Source of the DNA: Eublepharis macularius
Taxonomy: Eukaryota > Chordata > Lepidosauria > Squamata > Eublepharidae
Assembly (NCBI RefSeq): GCF_028583425.1
Contig: NC_072799.1
Span: 89,142,217 to 89,206,216 of the forward strand
Reading direction: 5' to 3'
Length of the DNA stretch: 64,000 nt
Shown piece after piece: positions 9,701 through 24,700 of the stretch. Both the position numbers and the translations under genes were made by a program. The notes beneath the pieces were generated by a model that worked only from the letters and a program-made list of their open reading frames with translations, was not told the DNA's origin and did not search any database. How positions within the stretch are numbered: the first letter of the stretch is position 1; every line of letters begins with the position of its first letter.

Positions 9701-12700
9701 CTCACATGAATGAGAAAAGTTGAGAATCCCTGCAGTAAATCATAGGCTTGGATCCGGAGCAGCGTTTCCACAGATGCAAGGATTTCCACCCAGGGAGTGC
9801 AGCTTTCCCACTTCTGCTTTCCTACAGCACCCTGAAATGCACCCCCCCCCAATACTTTCCCTGGGGACAGAGAACCCCCAGGATCAGGATTGGGGGAACA
9901 TTTCAGGTTGTTGTGGGAACAGGAAAGGTGAGAAAGCTGCATTCCATGGGTAGAAATCCTCGCACCTGCAAGAATGCTGCTCTGCCTCCGAGTTACTATC
10001 TGTACTTCTTCCCTAGTATTGTCTCACCAATGCGGTATGATTTCCTAAAGTATTGTACTTCTGATTTTAATATTTCTGGATTAGAAAGAGAATCAATTTT
10101 CCTTCAGTACTTAAGAAACCGTATTATAGCTGGGCAGAAAACTGGGCTGAATGCTTTACCTTTAATCCACAGGCATATTTTCTGATGAGCGGTGGCTCTG
10201 ATCAGCTGCGGACACACATGTTCAGCCATTTCATGGAGACAAGCCAGAGATTGTTAGGAAGTATTTAAAATAGGTGATAACAGCTTGTGACAGGATCTCC
10301 TGTCATACCTCGCCAGCTTTCTTTGATGGTACTTGTACTGCCATGTCTACAAATCACGCTTCTTCAAAGAGGAGCTGAGAAACTTGTAAGGGACCAAGGG
10401 CTTAACACCTCCTCTCCAAAGTAGTTATCCGTGAAATCCTAAGCAGAGTTACTCCAGTGTTAGACTGGAGTAAGCGTGCTTAGGATTTCACTGTAAGTTT
10501 CATCATACCCCTTGTTGTATACCAACATTCTGTTGCATCTGCGCATTGTAATAATGTGTTTGCTGCCCATTACTAGTCCATACTCCTTTTCACAGGAGCA
10601 CAGTTGAAGAGGGGTATGCTCGGGAACAGCCCTCACTGTGCCGTATACAAACGTTGCCTCTTCTCTCCTGGGCTGTTTGCTGAAACAACTTCGGTGAAGT
10701 TGCTGCAGAAATCCACTGCAAACCATCTCTCTCCCCCCGCCCCCCCCCCATGTGAGAGCAGTCCAGAGACTGTTTTTTAACATGTTTCCATTTGAGCGAA
10801 CACAGAGTGGAAGATGAACGCACAAATGGAGAGAGAAGCATGAAGGGGAGGCTTCTGAAAAGACAGAAGGGAGAGGCAAGCAGTTTGCAGAAGCATGGCT
10901 GGTGGGGGGAAGGACTGGGGGCTTGGGGCTGAGCTAGCATTTGACTTGGGAAAAATGTCTTATCATGCCAGCTGTGACGTTGGGAGGAAGCCAGGTTCTT
11001 GCAGCAAGTGTAGAACCTGCTATGACCCCACTTTTAGTAATAGTATGCCAGCCTAAGAAATGGAGGGAAGGTCAAATGGCCATAACTTCTATATGAACAG
11101 CTTTTCCATAGGTAATTACCTGCAGCCAGCAAGTCAATCATGCACATGTGCACACTGGAATATATGCTCAGATGTAATTTTAGTGGGAAAACGTGGCTAA
11201 TCAAATGCCCACCATGTATAAGCAGCTGAGTACATCCACATGCGCAAGTGTGGTCTTGATTAGAGAGAAAGGTTAATGAGCTGTGAACTCCCTCTGTACA
11301 GGAGACAGAGACAAGTGCTTGGAGTTCTTAAGCAACAGGATACTACATAAATCAGAAGTGTTCTTCCTGGAAACAGAGTTATGCTTAGGGTGGTATTACT
11401 AGAGAGCAATCCTAAGAAAGTCTGTTGGAAAGTAAGTGCCACTTTTATTTATTACAACTGATTCCCACAAAAGCGTTCTTAGGATTGCAGCCTTTTGGTT
11501 GTACAATAATTGTCACCAGCTGCATGCCATTTCATGTAAGGACATGGCTTCCCATACAAGATTTTTCTCCCTAACTCTGAAATAGCTCCAAGAATACAAC
11601 TGAATGACTACATATTGTTCAGGAAGGAAAGAAAATGATTTTAATGAAGGAGGCTAAGAGAGTGCTAAAAAATCTGGCAATACTGGTTTGAGTATCTTGT
11701 TAGCAGACTATAATTCAGTATTTGAAAGTATTGCTGTTTTGCTTGCATGAAACAAAATTTATCACCAAGTCTCACTTAAATGCTCTATTTATATTTTTTC
11801 TCTGTTGGGGGAACCTTTTAATCAAGTTATATTTGTTAGTTATTTTAGGTTTCTATGTTTGGAAATATTTTGTTGACTTTTTTTAAAAAAATTGCTGTCA
11901 TAATGTTGTAACTGGACATCTTGGAAGTTTCATGGACTTCTATTGATTTTTATTTTACCTTATTTGGAAATTTCTGTGTTGTCATGTCTAGTTGAAATTA
12001 GTACTATATACTGGGAATAAACAGTGTGAAATTAGCTGGCTCTAATATGGGCCGTTTCCAGATGGCTTACCTTCACCCGGGACGTTGCGCCTCGTTGCGG
12101 GGAAAATGCGAAATATCGCGTTTCCTTACGCGAGTTGACATCGCGTAAAACTCACGCGAGGAAACATGATATTTCGCATTTTCCCCGCAACGAGGCGCGA
12201 CGTCCCGGGTGAAGGTAAGCCATCTGGAAACGGCCCTGGTTAGTCAGAGGAATAGAGAGGATCTTTGTTTTGATGTAATTGGCAGCCTGCAAGTATCATT
12301 TTTCCAGTCCTGTGTCCTGACTGCAGTGGGGATTTGTAACATTCTTGAAGTGACAAAATTGATTTGAACTACTTGAACCTTTTAATGTTTTCTTTTTATT
12401 ATAAGCTGCCTCAGGCAGGTTCCTGGAGAGGCAGCATAAAAATGTACTAAAAAAATAAATAAATTAAAAGATTGTGGCGTTTGAGACTGAATATTAGTAG
12501 GTGACAGGTTTGCAAACTTTGTCACTGTGAACATTTTCATTTCGAAGATCAAGCAGAGACAAAATGCTTGCCTTGCGATGTCGACTTTGGCGGAGGGTTG
12601 GATGGATCACTGGAAAAGAAATTAACAAGGTCAGGTAGAATGGAGGGTGGGCTGTGTCCACTTTGGAAGAGACACAATTGACCTAATAGAATGGCAGTCT

Positions 12701-15700
12701 TCTCTGTGTAATCTCAAATAAAGTAATTCTCTCAAAATTTTATATGTCTGTATAAATCATTATGCTAGGTAAACCACAGAATTAAGTCCCCAGTGTACTG
12801 AGGCCTTGCGTAGCAAATAGGGAATTTTTTAGTATAGGTTACTTCCAAAAGAAGGCACTGTTGTTCTTCTCTGTCAATCCTTTTTTTCAAGCCCTGTACA
12901 CAACCCCTCCGCCCATCTATGGTCAAGGGGTTTTCTAGGCAAGAGACTCACAGAGCTGGTTTGCCATTGCCTACCTATACAACCCTGGTGTTCTTAGGAG
13001 GTCTCCATCCAATCACTAACCAAGGCCGACCCTGCTTAGCTTCCGAGATTTGATGAGATCAGGCTTGCCTGTGCTATCCAAGTCAGGGCTTCCCATAACT
13101 TACTGCCTGATATTTTCAACTGCAGGTGCTGAAGATTGACCCTGGGACCTTCTGCATGCAAAACAGATGCTGTAACACTCAGTCATGGTCCTTCCCAAAA
13201 TATCCATTAGAAATCATTATGCCCTTAGTGTTACCAGGTTGACTGGAACTTCTTACCCTTGCTGGGTTCTCCCCTGCTATCATTTGCTCTTGCAGAAGGA
13301 GAAAACGGAAGAGGAATGCCGTCATTGATATGGTAACATCACTTCCAGATTATTTGCTACATTCACAACACTCTAGGAATTTCTCCAATCTCTATAGTCT
13401 TTGCCATAGAGATCTGAGGAATTCCTAGAGCAGCAAGGGATCTATAATTCTCTCCTCACGCTCTGCCCTCAAAAAGCTCCTGGGGTCACCAGTGTAGGGC
13501 ACACAGCCATATATACATGTGTCTGTGAAAAAGGGCAAATAAGCGAAGCATGTACCATGTGGGACCATAGATGAGCTGCCATTTCCTGATTGCTACTGAA
13601 ATCCTTTACAGTGCAATTCTCTTTCTTTCTTAATCTTCCTGCTCAGATCCAGAGACTCTGAGTTAAGTATTTGTTGCAATTCAGCTGCAGATGGTGGGGA
13701 AAAATCATATTACTGCCGTTGATAATCTTCTCATCTTGCTGAAATCTGGTTTATGTTCCATCCCCTTTTCCTCCCTGGGACTTGGAATACTCAAATAATC
13801 TAAGTTCAAGGAAATATTTTGCCAAGCCATAAAAGGATCGTTGTTGTCACACATCATCATGTAGTTACTGAGCCTGCTGACTTGTTAGAATGCTTGTTGG
13901 TCCCTGCAGCGAGAATCTCTAGTAAATCTGAGTAAATCCCAACTTGAATTTTATTTCTTGCCTTAAACTTTAAGCTGCTTTCTATGTTTTTAAACATCTG
14001 ACCTTTACTAAAGGCAGAACAATTGGTGTTATCGTGTGGAATTCCTCCATACCATTTCAGTGTTCACCTAGTAGGGGTCAGGGGGCATATGTTTTTCAGT
14101 AGGTTTCAAGGCCACTGTTCTTGGATAAATTCAGCATTAAACTAGGGAAGACAAATCAACAGAATATAGAAAAAGCCGTGTATTTTAAGAACATTTGCTG
14201 TGACGATGTATTAAGTGCCTTTTTATTTGATCCTTCCTCCAGGAGCCGGGATTAGTCCCTTCCTTTGTTGATAGAAAGATAAAAGTTGCCAGGTGTCTGG
14301 TTTTGGCCCGGACTGACTGGTACTTCGGGGGGATTGTCTGGGGAAAATGACCCCCAGATACTGGACACCTGGGCCAGCCCCTCTCCTGCTGATTGCCCAG
14401 CTTGGTGCCCAGTTTCCTGCAGCTGCATGGTGCTGCTGTTGGGTCTGGAAAGTAGCCTGCCAGCCCAGGTGCCTGGCCTCCCCTCTACAGCTGCACGGTG
14501 CCATCCAGGAGTGGTGCCCAGAAATGTGTGTGTGTGGGGGGGGTGTTGGCGTGATGACATCTCACTTCCTACAGTTCTGTCTTCACGCCACTCCAGAAGT
14601 GCACGAGTGAAAGTTAAGTCCCCAGGGTCTGGTACTAAGCTGGATCCCATCTAGCAACCCTAGTAGAACAGGAATGTCCTACTTAAACTCCTAGAATGTG
14701 CAGATTGAAAATACTCATGGAGGTTATGAGGAGTTCGTAATATGTGACTTATTCCTCAGAAAGAGTGATTGACCCAAGATCACCCAGGTAGTTTCATGGG
14801 GATCTGCTTCACAGTCTTTGTGCGATCCTAACCAGTACACAACGCTGGCTTCTCATCTTACGTTACAAAGTCTTACAACTATAGCAAGCTGGCACCTTTT
14901 GGAGAGTGGGAGGAGGGTTATGCTTTTGCCCTGTAAGCCTGGTACGTAGAAGATTTAACTGTTTACAACAATTGTACGGTCCATAGAATCGTGGTTGAAA
15001 AAATGGCAAGGTATAGTTTTTCTAACTGCAGACAACAAGGAAAAATCTTCAGTGAATTCTGCTTTTCTCTAATGCAACACTACTCATATGAGTAGACCCC
15101 CTTAAAGGAGCAGGTATTTGTAGTAAGCCAGCTGTTGTAGCAACAAATGTGTATAGGTTTTAAGCAGATACGTCTTGGAAGTTAACCAGGTTCGGCCCTG
15201 GTTAGTGCTTGGATGGGAGACCACTCAGGAAATCCGCTGAGCAGAGGCAGGCAATGGCAAACCACCTCTGAACGTCTCGTGCCTCGAAAACTCCATGAGG
15301 GGCTGTCAGATGTCTGCTGTGACTTGACAGCACTTTACACTCTTACAGTTAGAAACATCACTGCAATGATTGGAATAAAGCAACAAGAGATTTTCCCAAG
15401 ATTCAAGAAGCCTGGGGCTAGAGGGAGAACTCTGAGCCCAAAGTGAGAAACTGCAAAGAAGACAAAACTAGAAAATGGATGGTGAGGTATACGTGTGTCT
15501 TCATGCATATAGAACTTCCTGACAGAGTGGTCTCTCAGTGGAACAGGCTTCCTCGGGAGGTGGTGGGCTCTCCTTCTTTGGAATGTTTTTAAGCAGGGGC
15601 TAGATGGCCATCTGACAGCAATGCTGATTCTGTGAACCTGGGCAGATCATGAAAGGGAGGGCAGGCTCGTGGCCCCTTCTTACATGCCCAGGGTAAGGCC

Positions 15701-18700
15701 GATTGCCACTTCGGGGTCAGGAAGCAATTTTCCCCAGGCCAGTTCAGCTAGGGATCCTGACGGTGTTTTGCCATCTTCTGGGCATGGAGCAGGGGTCATT
15801 GGGTGTGTGAGGGGAGGGGGGGAGAGAGTTGTGAATTTCCTGCATTGTGCAGGGGGTTGGGCTAGATAACCCTGGAGGTCCCTCCCAACCCTATGATTCT
15901 ATGCTTCTGTGTCAATTCCTGTGTTAATTCCTATGGTTGCCAACTCCTGGTTGGGAAATTCCTGGAAATTTGACACCTGGGGAGGAAAGGGCTTGGAGGG
16001 GCAGAACATCAGTGGAATGTGACCCATAGAGTCCAGCCTCTGAAGGTGCCAGTTTGATGTAGTGATTAGAAAGTTGGACTGGGATCTAGGAGACTGGGTT
16101 CGAATCTCCTCTCTGCCAAGGAGACATGCTGAGTGACCTTGTGGCAGTCACACACCCTCAGCCTAACCTACCTCACGTAGTTGTTGTGAGGTCAGAATGA
16201 AGGAGAGGAGAATGACGTAAGCAGCTTTGGGTCCCCATTGGAGAGAAAAGGCAGGGCATAAATAAAGGGCTGGGGGCGGGGGTTGCCCAAGGGAAACTGT
16301 TCTCCCTAGTCCTGAGAGCAGCTGTAATTCTGGGAGAACTCCAGACCTCACCTGGCAACCCTATCCATTCCGGAGGAGGAGAAGGCGAGAGGGAGGTTCT
16401 ATCCTAGAAGAAAATGAAAACTTAGAAAACAGAGCCTGAATGTTACAATAGAGAGAGGTGCAGGGAAAACCAGAAAGGTAGCAGTTGCAGGTTGGACAGG
16501 AGGTTGACCTGTATCCCTGTCTAAGAAGTTAGCTCATGCCAATGTGACATGCATGGTGTGAGTGTATGCAAAGTAAAGGCTCTGCTCTCAGGACTGCGTG
16601 CTGGTAATTTTTTTTCAAGGCGATGGGGCCGCTTGCTCCTTAATGCTGTCACCATGCATGTTCCAATGCTGAGCTGGCTGCTTTAACTGTAGAGAGGCAA
16701 CAGAACATGAGACGTTCCTCAGTCACTTACACCTATCAGAGAACCTTAGATAGATGACATGATTATTCAGTAGTGAGATCTCCCCCTCCCTGCCCCCCTG
16801 TACATGCAAGGCAGATGTTCTACCATGGGAGCCACAGATCCCAACTCTACTCTAAAGGTATGCCACCAGGAACTCCTTGAAGGAAGGGCAAGATAAAAGC
16901 AGAAGGATCAATAGAATGCCATATGCCAAGTGCAAAACCATGGAAAGTGGCTATTAGAAAGTCCCATTGGATGACAAAGCTGGTCTGTGTGTTTTTGATA
17001 ATCTGTGCAACAAAAACAAAATTTCCCCCTGCAGCAGCCATTATGACAGACAGGTGGTTTTGCTGCCCTTAATTAACATAAAGTGTTGCAAAGCAGCCAA
17101 AATCAACTTTGTGTGCTATGGCTGTATGGCATTTGTCTTGACAAAGATTGCTGTTCCATGTGCTTGAACATCATGTGAATGAAAAACATTTTTCTCCAGT
17201 ACCAGCTGCGTGGAACTCCTCATAAGGTAAGGAATTTCCACTTCCTGTATCTCGGTTGGCAATCTGGACTGTTTCCACATAGATGTTTTGCTCCACCTGG
17301 GACTTTTTACGACAGTACTGTTTTCGGAAGCATCCACGTGACTTCATTCTGCTTCCGTGATTGGCTGCAATCATTCCCAAAGCTGCTTACATACAGTCTT
17401 TTTGGAAAGATCACAGTCATAGCACAGTTGGACATGGTGTGATGGGAAGGGCCGTTTCCAGACGGCTCCCCGCTGCTCGGAAGAAGCCGGATGATCGCGA
17501 AAAAAACACGGAAGATTGCGTTTTCTCGCGCGAGATTTGCGCGACGTCACATGACGTCGCACGAGAAAACGCGATCTTCCGCGATCTTCCGACTTCTTCC
17601 GAGCAGTGGGGAGCCGTCTGGAAACGGTCCAGGTGTGCATTTTTGCAGATCCTACCCACACCGGGGCCATTCTCCCTGCCTCAACCCCCAACCCCTCATG
17701 CCAACGTTTTCCTTCTGTGCCTAAAAGGTTTTATTTCTTGCCTTTAAAAATTGATACCTGACAGATCACCATAATATAATAATAGCATGATCTGTTGCTA
17801 GTTTTCCTTAGTTTCCTGCTTTCATTTTTTCTTTAGAAAACAGAGCGCTTTAGCCCTATTCATTGCTGTGTTATAAGGGGAAATGTGCAGATGCATCTTA
17901 TAACTCTGGATGGACTAAGGCAAGGAAAATAGTGCCAATGTGGTTGGGACCCTTAAAAATGTACATCTTCCCATCTACAAAGTGTGTGAAGGAACTTTGA
18001 GTGAGATATTTCCAACAAGCAGAGTGCATCAAAGCAGTGGAAAATCTAGGAGGTGAATGATTAGAAGACATGGCTGTGCAGCTGTTCCAAAATCTCCCAT
18101 TCCCGTTTGGATGCCAAAACCTCCTTGTGGAATCAATTTAAATGTTTATTTTTGTACAGCGCTTAGGTGTTGAAATGCTTTATAAATTATAAATATTGTT
18201 ATTAATAAGAATACAATCACGAAATAAACATAACCGGCACTGAGAGGTAATTAAATTATTAATATGATTTACATAAATTACATAAATCAGTAAGACTAGC
18301 AAACCAAATAGGATCATCTATAACAATGGCAATCCCCCCACCCCCATAAACTGTGATGTGTTAAAAAAACCCTTTCTCTCCTCTCTTATCATCATTTTAA
18401 ACTACAAGAGCTATGTTTTTAACTAAAGCTCCCTTCTTATAACTTTGATCCTCTGCAGCGTGAAAGGTGTGCATAACAAGGAATGTTTTATTATTCTTTC
18501 TAAGTATTGAAAGAGGCGAGCTCAAAAGGGCTTCTCGAGACAGAGAATGTCACCGTGTCTGGGCCATCACCTAAGAATCTTCTTTGATGCTCTCCCCGAT
18601 TCTTAAAGGGTGTCTTGGTTGTATCTTAAGCAGAAACGACTCATCTTCAGAGCTGCTGTAAAACTGATAGAGAACACAACTGAGAACAGGAGGGCTTATA

Positions 18701-21700
18701 GCATTCTGTACCAACTTCTGAGCCCTTCCTATGCATGCACTCAATTTGGCCCCTTGGTGTCACAAATGTGGCCTAGAGTCATGAGGGCCCAAACAAACAC
18801 AATGCCGATAGTTCAGTGAACCAGATTTTTAGCATTTAAAAATATAGTTATGCTTGTGAGCACCCAATTCCATTCAAAGCCACGGTGCAAGGCCAGGATT
18901 TTGTGTGTGTGTGTGTGTGTAGGGGGGGGGGTAGCCAACCCTCCTACATCCTTTTGCTCACCTGAAGCAGCCCAATGCTCTATTTGGCCAATGGGGAAGC
19001 ATACAAGTATTTACACAGCGTACAGTTGCCAGGTCCAAGTTGGGAATTCCTGGAGATTTTGGGAGTGGAGCCTGGAGAGGGCAGGGTTTGGGGAGGGGAG
19101 GGTATAATGCCATCGCGTCCACCCTCCAAAGCAGCCATTTTCTCCAGTGGAACTGATCTCTGTCGTCTGGAGATCAGTTGTAATTCTGGGAGATCTCCAG
19201 CCACCACCTGGAGGCTGGCAACCCTAATGAGGGCAGAAGCTACTCCCTGAGCCTGCTTTACTTGCGTCCCATCCTGAGACACGCAGGTATTGGGGCTAGG
19301 AAAATAAGCCCCCCTTCTACACTGGTGTTGTGCAATGCCAGGTCCATAAATAATAAGACCAACCCCCTGTGAGATGTCTTTGCAGCAGCAGATAAGGGCC
19401 TGGTAGGCGTGACCAAGACCTGGGTGAGGGAAGGCGAAATGGTCACCTTGGGAGAACTGACCCTCCCCCCCAGGGTACTCGATCCTCCATCAGTCCCAAA
19501 CGGGAGGTTGGGTGGGAGGGGTGGCAGTCCTCATTCGAGAGGCTTTCTCCTTCAGGCCACTTCCCGTCCCTGAGATCTCTGGCATTGATTGTGTGGGACT
19601 AGTGTGGAGTGCCAAGGAAAGTTTGGCTATCTGTCTGGCGTACTGACCACCTAGCGCACCAGCACCCTGTCGCGCCTGCTAGAGGTGGTGGAGAAGTGGG
19701 CTCTGGAGTACTCCAGGCTGGTTGTCCTGGGGACTTCAATGTCCACGTCGATGCCGCCACCTCTGTGCAGGCTGCAGATCTGGTGTTAGCCATGGCAGCA
19801 CTAGGACTTGCCCAATTTGTATCGGCTCCTACACATAAAGCAGGCCACACGCTGGATTTGATCTTCGGGATGTGGATGAATGTGGCTATGGATGAGTTAG
19901 AATTGGTGCCGTGGTCAGACCACACGGTCCTGCAGGCTCGGTTGGATATACCACCACCCCCTGCAAGGGCGGTGAGCTAATTTATGCTTGCCCACAGAGA
20001 TTTATGGATCCGATTGGTTTCCAGAATGCTCTGCGGGAGCCGATGCTCCACGGCGGTTCGTTGGATGAGCTGGTGGAGGACTGGCAAGTCTGGCTCTCTG
20101 AAGCCATCAACGAAATTGCACCCCGACGCCCTCTTCGCCCCCATGCCTGCCAAATCCCCTGGTATACGGAGGAGCTATGGCAGAAGAAGCGTGAAATAAG
20201 ACGGCTTGAGCATAGTGGCAGCGATCTTGTAACGAGGAAGCAAGAACATCTTATAGGGCGCTTATGAAATCCTATGAGGTGGCAGTGAAAGCTGTAAAGA
20301 AGCAATTTTATGCTGCTTCCATTGCATCAGCTAGCTCTCGCCCAGCAAAATTGTTCAATGTGGCACGGTCATTGGTCTCCCTATCAGGGGGAGACCATCA
20401 AAACTTGAATTCGGACATTTGCTGCGAGGCTTTTGCGAGATTTTTTGCTGATAAAATCCTGTCTCTCCACCACAATTTACCGGCCATGATTGATATTGTA
20501 TGTGAACTAGAGGCCCCTTGGCCATCTTCTGGGCCGATATTTGATCATTTCAGCCCACTTTCAGGGGAGGAGGTTGACAGGATCCTGCGGGCAGTGAGGC
20601 CTACCACATGCCTCCTGCACCTGTGTCCATCGTGGCTGGTGAAAGCCAGTGTCGATGGACTATGGGGTTCCCTGGAGGCTATTATCAACTTGTCTGGGGG
20701 GTTTCCCAGGGCGCTAAAGGAGGCTGTGGTGAGGCCTCTTTTAAAGGAACCATCATTGGATCCCACCAACCTGGTCAATTACCACCCAATCTCAAACCTC
20801 CCGTTTCTGGGTAAGGTGATTGAGCAGGCGGCAGAGGAACAGCTGCAGAGATTCCTGAAGGATACCTCAGCCCTGGATCCTTTCCAGTCCAGCTTCCACC
20901 TGGGACGGAGACATTGCTGGTCGCCCTCACGGATGATCTCCGCAGACACTTACACCAAGGCGGATTGGCGCTGCTGATATTATTAGTTCTTTCGGCAGCA
21001 TTTAATACGGTCAACTATGATCTTTTGACCCACCACCTTGCCGATGTGGGAATACAAGGGACAGCACTACAATGGCTTGTCTCCTTTCTCCACAGTTGGG
21101 GACAGAGGGTGGCACTGGGGGAGAAATTGTCATCCCGCCACCCGTTGATATGCGGTGTGCTGCAGAGAGCAATATTCTCCCAATTATTGTTCAACATCTA
21201 TATGTGCCCCCTTGCCCAGTTGGTGCAGAGTTTCGGACTTGGGTGTCACCAGTATGCTGATGACACCCAGTTATATCTGCTGGTGGACATCTGGTTTGGC
21301 TCAGCCCCAGATATCCTGGAGTATGCTTTTGAAGCCAGAACCGGATGGTTGAAGCAAAGACGGCTGAAATTAAACCCCATGAAGACAGAGATCCTGTACT
21401 TGAGCCATGGGTGTGTGGATTTGGGGCCCCGGTTCCCAGCCCTCGATGGGGCATTGCACACACCAGTCCCAAGGGTCAGGAGCCTGGGGGTGATCCTAGA
21501 TTACTCCTTGAAAATGGAGGGTCAGGTCACAGCGGTTGCCAGGTCTTCTTTTTTCCATTTTTGACAGACCAGGCAGCTTGCCCTGTATTTCTCGACCCGC
21601 AACTTAACGACAGTGAGCCAGGCAATGGTAACCTGTAGGCTAGACTACTGTATCGTGCTGTACGTGGGGCTTCCCTTGAGTCTGATCCAGCAGTTGCAGC

Positions 21701-24700
21701 TGATTCAAAATGCAGCAACGCGTGTCATCACCGGAGTGCCTAGCAGTGGACATATAACACCGGTATTGTGCCAGCTGCATTGGCTGCCAGTGGAGCAGCA
21801 AATCAGATTCAAGGTTTTGGTACTTACCTATAAAGCTCTATGTGGACTGGGACCAGCATATCTGCGGGACCGCCCCTCCCTATATGTGCCCCAGAGGACA
21901 CTTCGATCAGTTGACAAACAGCTGCTAGTGGTCCCTGGCCCCAGAGAGGCCCGCTTAGCCTCGACCAGAGCCAGGGCCTTTTCGGTCCTGGCTCCAACCT
22001 GGTGGAACACTCTGTCCAATGAGACCAGGGCCCAGCAGGATCTGTTATCCTTCCGCCTGGCCTGTAAGAGTTGTTCTGCCAGACATATGGTTGAGGCTGA
22101 GCTGGGCCCCCACCAGCCAAAGAGAAGTGAACACCCTCCCTACTAGAGGCATCCACAATCAAATTTTTAAACAAACTGCGCAAGAAATTTTAATACAGAG
22201 GATTAGGTGGCAGAATGATTGGTCAGTTGATTACTCCTGCACTGCTTCTTGGATCTTTTAAATATTTATATTGTACTGTTTTATATTGCTGTTTTAAAAT
22301 GGTAATATATGAGCATTTTAGTGTGCTGTTTTACAGAATGTAATCTGCCCTGAGCCTGCCAGTTCGGGGAGGGCGGAATAGAAATTTAAATTAAATAAGT
22401 AAAATAAAAATTTAGGTTGGGAAATGGGGGGGGGGGGAGCTAAAAACCCCACTCGTCTCATGCCATGGCTTCAATCAGAGACTGGGTCTCCAAGCACCTA
22501 ATAATTGAATTGTTTGAAAAAGTACGTGGAGCTCCATACATAGCATTCTCGGTGTCACATTTGGTTTAGTCCTCAAAGTTTGAGAGTTGATCATTCTTCT
22601 GGTAGAACAAAACTTCCCAGGGGTGACAAGTTAGCCTATAAGGCTCTGCCGTTGTTGTCAGGACCTGAAACATCTATTGCGGGGGGGAAACATACCCATA
22701 CCCAGGGCTTTTTTTCTGGGAAAAGAGGTGGTGGAACTCAGTGGGTTGCCCTCGGAGAAAATGGTCACATGGCTGGTGGCCCTGCCCCCTGATCTCCAGA
22801 CACGTCTTGATTGCCCTCTGTCTAGAGATCAGGGGGCGGGGCCACCAGCCATGTGACCATTTTCAAGAGGTTCCGGAACTCCGTTCCACCGCGTTCCAGC
22901 TGAAAAAAAGCCCTGCCCATACCCCTGGTCCTCTCAGGGAAGTGAATGATATAATTTGAAGTAGAGATTCCCTAGGAACAAAGTATGTGAAGAACAAGAG
23001 GCATCCACAAAAGATCGTTGTTGCCGTGTGTGCTTGCCTATCCCTCTCCGTGTTCAGTGGGGAGCAGAGATACTGTGTTTTCCTCAAGACATTCAATACA
23101 GGCCTTTGTTTTCAAGGAGAGAGAGTGGAGGCCACTGGGACAGCAGATATAAAAACTTCTTGTAGCCAGCGTTTCAATAACAGGGAACATGGGCTGTCGT
23201 CACACGGCTTCTATTTAGCGCGAAAATGGGGCAATTTCCCAGCAAACATCCACCTTATTCCAACACTGATGCGATTTTCTCTCTTCTGCTTTGTGCTTGA
23301 TAGTCACGATATTTTGCGCCTCAGTGTGAATGCTTCACATCGATGTTTTTTGCCTCGTCACGCCATAGGCCCACCCTTTTTTTTCTCCTCAGTCCCAGAA
23401 TCCATTGCTTCCATGACTCCCCCCCCTTTTTTTGTAATAATGTCCTTATATCGCTATAACGACATCACACAATGAAAATTTTCTGCTGAAGAAAACAAGT
23501 AAAAATGACTCAATTGCCATTAGAGAAATTTTTATTTTAACCCAAAACCACACCTCGCTAAAAATGGCCATGTTCAGTCATTTTCCGGGTTTTTTAAACA
23601 TTACGGTTGGGCTACTGGCATGTTTATCTAATGTTATTCCGTTATAGCAGAATTAAACGCCAAAAGAATTTTTTAAAAAGGGGGGGGGCTGCTTCTGCGC
23701 CCATTAGAGAGAACGGAACAGAGCGCTTAGGTGTGGACAGCTGGGAGCGCGAAGAAACGCGAGGTGACCCATAGAAACATTACTGTGCCGATATCAGCGA
23801 TGACGCTATATGCTGTAAATTTAACGGAACAGATGCCCGTGTGACGACGGCCATGTTCTGACAGTGAACTGGTATGGAGGAGTTTTTGTAACTATCAGCT
23901 GTCAGTTGTAAGCAAAGTACTTTGCTTTTTAATCCTTCAAGCTTTCTGTAAGCTCTCAGTCTACATCCAGCTGTTCCAGTTCTCTGAAAACGTTCATCTC
24001 CTGAGAAAAATCAGTTACTACTCTACTAATCTAGGTCAGAGAAATAAGTGCCTATAAAACCCTACCCAACCCTTGTAAAGCAGGCAAATAAGAGAAACAG
24101 GAAGGAGATCATAGAATCATAGAGTTGGAAGGGGCCATACAGACCATCTAGTCCAACCCCCTGCCCAGTGCAGGATCAGCCTAAAGCATCTCTGACAAGT
24201 ATTCATCCAGCCTCTTCTTGAGATGTTAAGTTAGATTTTGGAGGTTACCAATGTTTTGTAGTGCTTAGAGTGTCAGACTAGGATCTGGAAGGTAACCAAT
24301 GCCCACTTTGCCATGGAACGTTGATGGGTGACTTTGGGCCAGTAATTCCTTCTTACCCTAACCTACCTCATAGGGTTGTTGTGAGGACAAATTAGAGGAG
24401 GGGAGATTGATGTATGCCGTTGTGAGATCCTCAGAGAGTGGGATAAAAATATAGTAAATAAAATTAACAACACAGGATAGTATCAGAAATTATTGGGATC
24501 TGTTGACTATTTGAGAAACAGATTGTGACAGATTAGTAGATGTGAAGTGAGAGAGATCTTTACTGCTCCTTTCCAGTGTTACATGTCAGAAAGAACAGGT
24601 TGCTCGTTCTGCTCCCTGCCCTAGTTTTGGTCGGCTAACCAAGGTTTTCATAAAGTGTATCTTACTGTATGGTGTCCCCTAGGGAGTAAGGGTTGCAAGG

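Noticed and set aside
9460..9942. 160-codon frame on the - strand and overlapping + strand frames in intron 1
   Set aside because: No similarity to any family I know, no start or splice context, no internal structure.
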